A stretch of 5,209 nt of DNA from Oscillospiraceae bacterium (GTDB lineage Bacteria > Bacillota > Clostridia > Oscillospirales > Ruminococcaceae), in the NCBI GenBank assembly GCA_900765125.1, contig CAAFQL010000284.1, positions 1-5,209 of the forward strand, in the 5' to 3' direction. The position numbers and the translations under genes were made by a program. Shown one piece after another: positions 1 through 5,209 of this stretch. Under the pieces are notes generated by a model, which was not told the DNA's origin, searched no databases, and saw only the letters and a program-made list of their open reading frames with translations. Numbering within the stretch: the stretch's first letter is position 1; each line of letters starts with the position of its first letter.

Positions 1-66
1 AGAATATAACTATACGCAATCTGAAACTTGTTAAAATAAACTAACGGGAAATAAACGAGGTTTTTA
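1..66 (+). promoter_or_regulatory. Leader and ribosome binding site of the CDF transporter gene
   Basis: This AT-rich, non-coding stretch precedes the CDF gene. GAGG at 57-60 lies 6 nt before the ATG at 67 and is a usable if modest Shine-Dalgarno site. TATAAC at 5-10 could be a -10 element, which would give a 5' UTR of about 50 nt, but the -35 region would lie outside the window, so the promoter is not established. No metal riboswitch fold or clear operator palindrome is visible in the part present. Confidence 0.4.
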
Positions 67-1233
67 ATGCTTACCAAACTTTTAGTAAAAAAATTCATCC
101 CCGCAAATGCACCTGTTTCCAAAACACGTGCAGCATACAGCACACTTTCAAGCGTTACGGGAATGGTCTGCAATATCATACTTTTTATAACAAAGTATAT
201 TGCAGGAACAATCTCGGGTTCGGTTTCCATCATATCCGATGCTTTCAACAATCTTTCGGACTGTGCTAGCTGCATCGTAGCACTTTTAGGCGGTCTGCTT
301 GCTTCTAAACCAGCCGATAAGAATCATCCTTTTGGTCACGGCAGAATAGAATATTTAGCGGCTATGATAATTGCTGTTTTAATTATGCTTATGGGTGTTG
401 AGTTAATGTCTGACTCTATATCAAAGGTAATCTCGCCAAAACCCTTAACCATTTCTATACCTGTATTTCTTATACTTATATTTTCCATAGCAGTAAAACT
501 CTGGATGGCAATTTTCAACACACACCTTGGAAAGTCTATTGATTCATCAGTTATATTAGCTGCTGCAAAGGACAGCAAAAGCGATATTATTGCAACATCT
601 GCGGCTTTGGCGGCACTGCCAATTTCATATTACACACCGCTGCCTATAGATGGTATTGCAGGTGCTGTTGTTTCACTTTTCATTTTAAAAGCAGGTTTTG
701 ATATTATTCGTGATACGCTTAATGACCTTTTGGGCAAGCCGGGAGATTCAAAAACTGCCGAATCTATTAACAATCTTATACTTGCTCACAAAAAGATAAT
801 AGATGTACATGACCTTATGATACACAATTATGGACCGGGAAACAGTTTTGGCAGTTGTCATGTTGAAGTAAACGGAAATGAGAGTTTCTATTCAGTTCAC
901 GAGCTTGTTGACCATATAGAAAAGCGTATCCTTGAAGAAACAGGCATAAGTATGACCATCCATATGGATCCTGTAGATACAGGCAGCACAACTGTAAAAA
1001 GCTGCAAGGAGTTTACCAAAAAGCTTATATCCGGTCTTGATAAAAGACTCACACTTCATGACTTCAGACTTACTGAGAATAGTGAGTATACAGAGGTAAG
1101 CTTTGATCTGGTAGTTCCTTTTGACTGTGCATATAAAAATGAACAGCTCCAAAGCATTATAGCTAAGGAGCTGCACGATCTCGATCCCTGTTATAAACCG
1201 TTTATAACATTTGACAGACAAATGATCGACTGA
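67..1233 (+). CDS. Cation diffusion facilitator (CDF) family transporter, probable Mn2+ exporter
   Basis: This is an inner-membrane metal/proton antiporter that should export a divalent cation from the cytoplasm. About six membrane segments fit residues 29-47, 52-78, 96-116, 130-150, 161-185 and 193-210. The family signature HPFGHGRIE is at 87-95. The transport site reads N61-x3-D65 in helix 2 and D169-x3-D173 in helix 5. From family knowledge, this Asn-Asp-Asp-Asp set is typical of MntE-like manganese exporters, whereas zinc exporters carry His in helix 5. The cytoplasmic dimerisation domain (about 235-303) keeps H248, H265, H278, H299 and D301. A second, similar domain follows at 315-385, which explains the length of 388 residues against about 300 for minimal CDF proteins. 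The ATG is supported by GAGG 6 nt upstream. The gene stands alone on the plus strand and converges on the FliB gene with a 4-bp gap. Family assignment is firm; the Mn2+ substrate is inferred. Confidence 0.93.
   Translation: MLTKLLVKKFIPANAPVSKTRAAYSTLSSVTGMVCNIILFITKYIAGTISGSVSIISDAFNNLSDCASCIVALLGGLLASKPADKNHPFGHGRIEYLAAMIIAVLIMLMGVELMSDSISKVISPKPLTISIPVFLILIFSIAVKLWMAIFNTHLGKSIDSSVILAAAKDSKSDIIATSAALAALPISYYTPLPIDGIAGAVVSLFILKAGFDIIRDTLNDLLGKPGDSKTAESINNLILAHKKIIDVHDLMIHNYGPGNSFGSCHVEVNGNESFYSVHELVDHIEKRILEETGISMTIHMDPVDTGSTTVKSCKEFTKKLISGLDKRLTLHDFRLTENSEYTEVSFDLVVPFDCAYKNEQLQSIIAKELHDLDPCYKPFITFDRQMID
1135..1173 (-). terminator. Candidate intrinsic terminator of the minus-strand cluster, inside the CDF coding sequence
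   Basis: Read on the minus strand, CAGCTCC (1173-1167) pairs with GGAGCTG (1150-1144). Inside lies a 2x2 mismatch, then AGC/GCT around a TATAAT loop. The stem is followed by TTCATTTTTAT (1143-1134). It begins about 65 nt past the FliB stop codon and lies within codons for the last 30 or so residues of the CDF protein. The T-tract is displaced by four bases and interrupted, so this is weaker than the plus-strand terminator at 1273. Confidence 0.45.
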
Positions 1234-1237
1234 TAAT

Positions 1238-2248
1238 CTATATATCTGTATTATGTTCGGTTTCTTTTGAATAGAGCTGTACTATCCGCAAAAGTGCGGA
1301 AAATGGCAGCTCTTTATTTTTTTGTACATATGCAAGACATATACGTCTCACCATTGCATAAGCTTTTGCCATTATAATTATCTTTTCTTCTGCATCATAG
1401 TCAAATGCAGCCCTAAGCCAATATCGGTTAATGTAATAGGTACAAAGCTGCCTGTATGAGATGTCATAAACGTTGAGTTTTCTCACATCTTCTGAAAATT
1501 CAGGAGAATTCATAGGCTTATCTCCTAAAAGTCGTGCATCCATGAGATTTTCTCTGAATTCATAAGTCAGAATATCTCCTGATAAATAATCGTCTATAAT
1601 TTCTGTAAAACTCATACCGCCTGTATTAAATGCAAACGTCTCAGAAATTATTTCTCCGTCAATATCATCAATATACTGCTGAACTTGATTTGCATATATC
1701 ATACACTTATCAACAGCTTCATCAACAGAAAAAGACTTATCCCATATAATATCAATCATTTCTCTGCGTGATGACTTCATAAATCCCATAAACTCTGTAT
1801 CATAACATATTTCTTCGTTATCTATTTCGCATTCTGACTTGATATATTCCGGACGCTGAGTTTTTGAAAGAATTATTCTGGCAGCCTCAGGACATGAAAG
1901 AGAAAGATCATGTTCTGCAAAATCACCTGAGTCCTGTACAGCCCTTGGATATTCCCTACAGGTTTTACAAAGGAATCCCTCGCCGAGAATTCTATGTATT
2001 TCACAAAATCCAGTCTCTTCAAGAAAAGGGCAGCGATTTTTTTCAAGACTGAATATTCTGTCTCCATCAGCGTCAATCGTAATAGATGAGCGGAGCTTTT
2101 CACCTATAGCTCCTGTGATGCTTTCATATATACCAGCACTTTCATCATCTACAACAATTTCCCATTCCTCGCAGCAGTTATCAGGACATTTATCAGCTAT
2201 ACAATGAAACTCACTGTAGTAATCAGGGTAAATATTAACTTGCTTCAA
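1238..2248 (-). CDS. fliB: FliB-type protein (flagellin) lysine N-methylase
   Basis: FliB proteins methylate lysine side chains, classically on flagellin; the Salmonella enzyme is reported to carry a [4Fe-4S] cluster. Numbering from the upstream GTG at 2257, the family pattern is clear: PDYYSEFHCIADKC with C19, C24, C28 and C29, then RCPF (C76), GFCEIH (C85), LCKTCREYPR (C97, C100) and SLSCPE (C122). These nine cysteines fit a cluster-binding N-terminal half. The end, LYSKETEH, matches a motif I recall near the C terminus of the family, so the protein looks complete although shorter than Salmonella FliB (about 400). I choose TTG 2248 because GAGGTGA (2260-2254) lies 5 nt upstream and the product then begins MKQVNIYPDYY, as homologues do. 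The alternative GTG at 2257 overlaps that site and has no other one. It is the last gene of the cluster, directly behind sir2. No flagellar genes are visible, so its substrate is open. Confidence 0.85.
   Translation of the reverse strand: MKQVNIYPDYYSEFHCIADKCPDNCCEEWEIVVDDESAGIYESITGAIGEKLRSSITIDADGDRIFSLEKNRCPFLEETGFCEIHRILGEGFLCKTCREYPRAVQDSGDFAEHDLSLSCPEAARIILSKTQRPEYIKSECEIDNEEICYDTEFMGFMKSSRREMIDIIWDKSFSVDEAVDKCMIYANQVQQYIDDIDGEIISETFAFNTGGMSFTEIIDDYLSGDILTYEFRENLMDARLLGDKPMNSPEFSEDVRKLNVYDISYRQLCTYYINRYWLRAAFDYDAEEKIIIMAKAYAMVRRICLAYVQKNKELPFSALLRIVQLYSKETEHNTDI
1273..1323 (+). terminator. Intrinsic terminator of the CDF gene, inside the fliB coding sequence
   Basis: AGAGCTG (1273-1279) pairs perfectly with CAGCTCT (1307-1313). 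Within it TCCGCA (1285-1290) pairs with TGCGGA (1295-1300) around an AAAG tetraloop, and TTATTTTTTT follows at 1314-1323. It begins 39 nt after the CDF stop codon in the right orientation. On the minus strand no T-run follows the hairpin, so it should not stop fliB transcription. The T-tract doubles as Lys-Asn-Lys codons of fliB and the stem as codons for its C-terminal residues. Confidence 0.8.
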
Positions 2249-2253
2249 CAAGG

Positions 2254-2260
2254 TCACCTC
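2254..2260 (-). promoter_or_regulatory. Ribosome binding site of fliB overlapping the sir2 stop codon
   Basis: GAGGTGA on the minus strand is a seven-base match to the Shine-Dalgarno consensus. Its first two bases are the last two of the sir2 TGA stop (2261-2259). It lies 5 nt before TTG at 2248 but overlaps the GTG at 2257, so it argues for TTG initiation and for coupling of fliB translation to termination on sir2. Confidence 0.7.
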
Positions 2261-2984
2261 ACAATTTTATCTGTGACAGAACCTGTCCAATCGGCTCTCT
2301 TATACAAAGGTTCGCCGATTCGTCCATTGATGTGGCGTCACGATTGAGGATAACAAGTCTGTCTCCATGAAAATATTTGACAAAACTTGCTGCCGGATAT
2401 ACAGCCAAAGACGTACCGCCTATGATAAGCATATCAGCCATAGAAATAGCGTTTACTGCACGCTCTATCGTCCTGCCGTCCAACGATTCCTCATAAAGCA
2501 CTACATCAGGCTTGATACATCCGCCACAGCTGCAAACAGGAATATCGGAAGTATTCAACATAAATTCGGCATCATAAAGTGCACCACACTTTTGACAGTA
2601 ATTTCTGTGTACGCTTCCGTGAAGTTCAAGAACACACTTGCTGCCGACTGCTGTATGAAGGCCATCTATATTCTGAGTAACTACCGCTAAAAGCTTGCCG
2701 CATTCTTCAAGTTCGGCAAGCTTTTTATGAGCAGCATTTGGTTTGGCATTTAGGCATATCATCTTGTCTCGATAGAATTTAAAAAACCAGTACGGATTTT
2801 TCTCATAGAATGTATGACTTAATATCGTTTCGGGAGGATATGGATACTTCTGGTTGTAAAGTCCATCCTGACTTCGAAAGTCAGGTATGCCGCTTTCAGT
2901 GGAAACACCTGCACCGCCGAAAAACACAATACGCTCCGACTTATCTATCATTTCCTGTAAAAGACTTATTTTATCGGTTAACAT
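2259..2984 (-). CDS. Sir2-family NAD-dependent protein deacylase (sirtuin)
   Basis: The enzyme removes acyl groups from lysine side chains using NAD+, giving nicotinamide and O-acyl-ADP-ribose; it is cytosolic. All core motifs are present in 241 residues, a normal bacterial length: GAGVSTESGIPDFR (24-37) for NAD binding, TQNIDGLH (103-110), catalytic H122 in ELHGS, a zinc ribbon with C130, C133, C151 and C153, KPDVVLYEE (158-166), GGTSLAVYPAA (189-199) and the NAD-contacting N214. The substrate-loop region (FYRDKM then AKPNAAH) resembles class U sirtuins such as the Thermotoga enzyme, and I do not see the Tyr-x2-Arg pair of desuccinylases, so deacetylation is the likelier activity. The ATG is supported by GAGGAA (2996-2991) 6 nt upstream, inside the last codons of the lipoprotein gene; the gap is 3 nt. 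fliB follows immediately. I see no signal peptide or fused domain. Confidence 0.95.
   Translation of the reverse strand: MLTDKISLLQEMIDKSERIVFFGGAGVSTESGIPDFRSQDGLYNQKYPYPPETILSHTFYEKNPYWFFKFYRDKMICLNAKPNAAHKKLAELEECGKLLAVVTQNIDGLHTAVGSKCVLELHGSVHRNYCQKCGALYDAEFMLNTSDIPVCSCGGCIKPDVVLYEESLDGRTIERAVNAISMADMLIIGGTSLAVYPAASFVKYFHGDRLVILNRDATSMDESANLCIREPIGQVLSQIKL
2689..2726. repeat. 12-bp perfect inverted repeat inside the sirtuin gene
   Basis: AAAAGCTTGCCG (2689-2700) and CGGCAAGCTTTT (2714-2725) are exact reverse complements around a 13-base loop. On the plus strand (antisense to the gene) the GC-rich part is followed by TTTTTAT, as in an intrinsic terminator; on the sense strand only four T follow. 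It covers codons for about residues 87-99 (KKLAELEECGKLL), where the repeated Lys-Leu/Glu-Leu residues could produce it by chance. Its function is unknown. Confidence 0.6.
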
Positions 2985-2987
2985 GAA

Positions 2988-3728
2988 TTATTCCTCGCTG
3001 TCCTCATGATTTTCAGAATCTCCACCAATACCTGAAACCGTAAAATCCACTTCTATTTTAGTCCAAGAACCTATTTTATCTTTATCAATGATCCTTGCAG
3101 AATAACTTGCGCTGTCTGTAACGGAACCATCAGAATCGTGTGCATCTTCGGGAAGTGTGTCTGTCCACTCATTGTAAATATTTGCTATCATTTCAATATC
3201 ATCATCCGATGTTGTATAATTACGTGCAGTTCTCTCGATTTCTTCACCATTTATACGTATACTCGTTATATCAATAGACATATCCGGATAAAGCAATTTA
3301 CCGTCTTTTACAATAACAGCCATAAACGAACAACCAGAAGGAGTAAATTCTTCATCTATACTTTCCGTTATATCATAGAGCATTCCATTTGTAGCACCAT
3401 TTACACTTACTGTATATTTACCATTCTTCTTTATAGGAACAACTCCTGCATCATAGGTAAGAAGATCAGAATCTGTGCCCCAATACTGAACATACCACTG
3501 ACCGTCTGCTATTGCAAGGTAGGCATCTCCGGACTGAGCCTCCACTTTCTTTTCAATTTTCAAAGATTCAGAAGCAGACGTTGTCTTAACTGTGCTTTCT
3601 GTAGCTGATGCAGCTACAGTTTCTGATATATCCTCAGAGTTTTCTTCTTTCTTACTGCTACAAGCAATAAACATATTCCCTGTCACTATGATACAAAACA
3701 AAATTGCAGTAAGCTTTTTAACCATCAT
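2988..3728 (-). CDS. Putative surface lipoprotein of unknown function
   Basis: I do not recognise this family by name. Residues 1-22 form a lipoprotein signal: the charged start MMVKK, a hydrophobic core, and FIA before C23. The Phe at -3 is unusual for a lipobox but the rest fits, so lipidation at C23 and anchoring outside the membrane is likely. Residues 24-66 are a flexible Ser/Thr/Glu/Lys-rich linker. About 68-232 looks like one globular, beta-rich domain, starting AYLAIADGQWYVQYWG and with FMAVIVKDGKLLYP and NIYNEW further on. The aromatic content (W78, Y79, Y82, W83) suggests a carbohydrate-binding-like beta-sandwich, but that is only an impression. The tail (GGDSENHEDSEE) is acidic. 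The first of two consecutive ATG codons is preferred because AAAGGTG (3743-3737) ends 8 nt before it. It lies 30 nt behind the ABC-F gene and 3 nt before sir2, so it is probably the second gene of the cluster. Confidence 0.8.
   Translation of the reverse strand: MMVKKLTAILFCIIVTGNMFIACSSKKEENSEDISETVAASATESTVKTTSASESLKIEKKVEAQSGDAYLAIADGQWYVQYWGTDSDLLTYDAGVVPIKKNGKYTVSVNGATNGMLYDITESIDEEFTPSGCSFMAVIVKDGKLLYPDMSIDITSIRINGEEIERTARNYTTSDDDIEMIANIYNEWTDTLPEDAHDSDGSVTDSASYSARIIDKDKIGSWTKIEVDFTVSGIGGDSENHEDSEE
2991..2996 (-). promoter_or_regulatory. Ribosome binding site of the sirtuin gene inside the lipoprotein gene
   Basis: GAGGAA on the minus strand forms the last two sense codons (Glu-Glu) of the lipoprotein gene, is followed by its TAA stop, and lies 6 nt before the sirtuin ATG at 2984. 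It supports that start and suggests translational coupling. Confidence 0.65.
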
Positions 3729-3758
3729 AGTAAAAGCACCTTTCTTTAATTATTTATA

Positions 3759-5209
3759 CTATCCCAATTCCTCTTCTAAAATAATAAGCTCCTCCAATAT
3801 TTCATCTGTCTGCTGCCTTATCTCATCCATACGGCTGCACTTCTCCTGCATAAGCTCAAAGTTTGAATATACTTCTTCCTTTGCCGTTTCTTCGGTAAGC
3901 AGCTCAAGTTCCTCTTGAAGCTCATCACAAAGTTTTTCAAGCTCACGCTTTCTTGCACGCATTTTCGCTTCCACAGCTCTCTGCTGCTTAGAACGGTATA
4001 CGGGCTTTTCGTTATTTTCAACTGTCTGTTCTTTTATTTCATTGAGAGCTGCCTTCTGCTCTCTGATACGCTGCTGCTCCGCTGTAAGCCATCCTGAAAA
4101 GCCTCCCTGATATATTCTAATACCATCAGCAGTTATTTCAAGAATTCGGTCAGCCACCTTATCAAGAAGATAACGGTCATGCGAAACAAACAAAAGTGTT
4201 CCGCCAAAGTCCATTAGAGCTTCTTCTATCACTTCCTTCATGGAAATATCAAGGTGATTCGTAGGCTCGTCAAGTATGAGAACATTTCCACGTTCAAGCA
4301 TCATAACAGCAAAGCATACCTTAGCTCTCTCTCCACCACTTATTACCCCTATCTGTTTATAAACATCATCTCCAGTTATCCGAACCTGTCCAAGAAGGCT
4401 TCTCACCTGAAGATCTGTCCATGTCGGAACTCTGTCATGTATTTCCTGCATGATGGTTTTTTCGGGATGAAGATTTGTACTTTCCTGTTCAAAATAAGAA
4501 CGTTTGACATTACTTGTCCATCTGACTCTGCCCTTATGAGACAGAATGCCCTGTAATTCTTTGAGAAGCGTTGATTTTCCTATACCATTATCGCCTATAA
4601 TGCCCCACTTCTCACCTCGTCTTACTTCAAAAGAAATACTTTCCACCAAAGTTTTGCGAGAAGTTCCTTCACCTACTGAAATATCAATATCTTGAACTTG
4701 CAAAAGCTGCTGCGGAGGATCAATATCATAATCGAAATGCACTCTTGCCTGCTTATGGTATGTAAGAGGCTTTTCTATACGTTCAATCTTATCAAGCTGC
4801 TTCATACGGCTCTGAGCACTCTTGGCTGTAGACGCTCTTGTATGGTTTCTTGCGATATAATCTTCCAGTTTAGCGATTTCTTTCTGCTGCATTTCATACT
4901 CTTTCATTTGTCTCGCAACGGCAGCTTCTTTAAGTACAGTATATGCAGTATAATTTCCCTTGTATCTGGTAAGCCTTGTGCATTCTATCTCACATATAGA
5001 CGTACAAAGTCTGTCAAGAAAATATCTGTCATGAGAAACAATAAGCAGTGCGCCCTTATAATCTTTAAGATAATCCTCAAGCCACATGACAGTTTTAAAA
5101 TCAAGATGGTTTGTCGGTTCGTCAAGGATTAGCAGGTTTGGTTCTTCAAGGAGCATTTTAGCAATAGCAAGACGTTTTTTTTCCCCGCCACTGAATCCGC
5201 TGATAATTC
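3759..5209 (-). CDS. ABC-F family ATPase (ribosome-associated, YdiF/Uup-like), 5' end cut by window edge
   Basis: ABC-F proteins are soluble tandem ATPases that bind the ribosomal E site and relieve stalled translation; they have no membrane domain. The reading frame is open to the right edge. Codons upstream of the ATG at 5156 encode the first ABC signature, FSGGEKKRLAIAK, so that ATG is internal. Counting from it: Walker B LLILDEPTNHLD 8-19, His-switch SHD 41-43, an interdomain linker at about 75-145, then the second ATPase with Walker A GDNGIGKST (188-196), signature ISGGE (272-276), Walker B LILDEPTNHLD (293-303) and SHD (325-327). A charged C-terminal coiled coil covers about 385-463. 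In all 482 residues are visible, and roughly 150, including the first Walker A, lie outside. The linker is of ordinary length and the C-terminal coiled coil suits housekeeping YdiF/Uup-like members rather than long-loop antibiotic-resistance types; the subfamily is tentative. It is the first visible gene of the cluster. Confidence 0.95.
   Translation of the reverse strand, partial: IISGFSGGEKKRLAIAKMLLEEPNLLILDEPTNHLDFKTVMWLEDYLKDYKGALLIVSHDRYFLDRLCTSICEIECTRLTRYKGNYTAYTVLKEAAVARQMKEYEMQQKEIAKLEDYIARNHTRASTAKSAQSRMKQLDKIERIEKPLTYHKQARVHFDYDIDPPQQLLQVQDIDISVGEGTSRKTLVESISFEVRRGEKWGIIGDNGIGKSTLLKELQGILSHKGRVRWTSNVKRSYFEQESTNLHPEKTIMQEIHDRVPTWTDLQVRSLLGQVRITGDDVYKQIGVISGGERAKVCFAVMMLERGNVLILDEPTNHLDISMKEVIEEALMDFGGTLLFVSHDRYLLDKVADRILEITADGIRIYQGGFSGWLTAEQQRIREQKAALNEIKEQTVENNEKPVYRSKQQRAVEAKMRARKRELEKLCDELQEELELLTEETAKEEVYSNFELMQEKCSRMDEIRQQTDEILEELIILEEELG

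Noticed and set aside
1190..1208. 8-bp inverted repeat GTTATAAA/TTTATAAC as a terminator
   Set aside because: It is AT-rich with a 3-base spacer and no T-run follows on either strand. It encodes ordinary CDF residues (CYKPFIT).
2289..2320. 7-bp inverted repeat AATCGGC/GCCGATT near the end of sir2
   Set aside because: The loop is 18 bases, no T-tract follows, and it covers neither the fliB ribosome binding site nor the start. Chance is sufficient.
2259..2984. Sir2 domain as part of an anti-phage defence system
   Set aside because: Defence Sir2 proteins are usually NADases fused to other domains or paired with partners such as TIR, Argonaute or HerA proteins. This one is a compact stand-alone sirtuin with catalytic His, zinc cysteines and a normal substrate loop, and no defence partner lies nearby.
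3138..3608. Plus-strand open frame of 156 codons opposite the lipoprotein gene
   Set aside because: Its translation is rich in Cys, Tyr, Ile and Thr without domain character, as expected from the antisense of the real gene. The minus-strand frame has a signal peptide, ribosome binding site and cluster context.
3599..3619. 9-bp perfect hairpin CTGTAGCTG/CAGCTACAG with a 3-base loop
   Set aside because: It lies in the Ala/Ser/Thr-rich linker codons of the lipoprotein gene, where low-complexity codons easily form palindromes. No T-run follows on the sense strand.
3729..3780. Internal promoter before the lipoprotein gene (TAGTATAAAT on the minus strand)
   Set aside because: The -10-like string is acceptable, but no -35-like hexamer is found 16-18 bases upstream. 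AT-rich DNA commonly shows such strings.
4692..5132. Plus-strand open frame of 146 codons opposite the ABC-F gene
   Set aside because: The minus strand here encodes unmistakable ABC-F motifs; the plus-strand product is a Phe/Leu/Ser-rich shadow with no recognisable motif.
5154..5156. ATG at 5156 as the true start of the ABC-F gene
   Set aside because: The frame continues upstream to the window edge and encodes the conserved signature FSGGEKKRLAIAK, so this Met is internal.

Overview
The window looks like an ordinary chromosomal segment of a low-to-moderate GC Firmicute. A gut or rumen Clostridia (Ruminococcus/Oscillospiraceae-like) is my best guess. The guess rests on AT-rich codon use, GAGG-type Shine-Dalgarno (SD) sites, short gaps between genes, and homology types: a long clostridial CDF transporter, a class U-like sirtuin, a Clostridia-type FliB, and a lipoprotein with a long Ser/Thr/Glu linker. 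No species marker is present.

Layout: 1-66 is a short leader. 67-1233 (+) encodes a cation diffusion facilitator whose metal site (Asn-Asp-Asp-Asp) points to Mn2+ export. It has two tandem copies of the cytoplasmic dimerisation domain. Only 4 bp separate it from a convergent minus-strand cluster. In transcription order that cluster is an ABC-F ATPase (3759 to beyond the right edge, 5' end missing), a lipoprotein of unknown function (2988-3728), a Sir2-type NAD-dependent deacetylase (2259-2984) and a FliB-type protein lysine N-methylase (1238-2248, probably starting at TTG). The gaps are about 30, 3 and 10 nt, and the SD sites of the last two genes lie in or over the end of the preceding gene. 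The four are therefore probably cotranscribed, and the last three are probably translationally coupled.

The gene families are known. The points most worth a second look are: (i) the convergent pair has almost no intergenic DNA, and terminator-like hairpins for each transcript lie inside the coding sequence of the opposing gene; (ii) a lysine methylase sits directly behind a lysine deacylase with no flagellar gene in view; (iii) the second CDF C-terminal domain looks like a degenerate duplicate that lost most metal ligands; (iv) a 12-bp perfect inverted repeat lies inside the sirtuin gene; (v) the lipoprotein has a globular domain I cannot name with confidence. I saw no CRISPR array, RNA gene, insertion sequence, attachment site or convincing undescribed system. 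All gaps without a gene are far below 300 bases.
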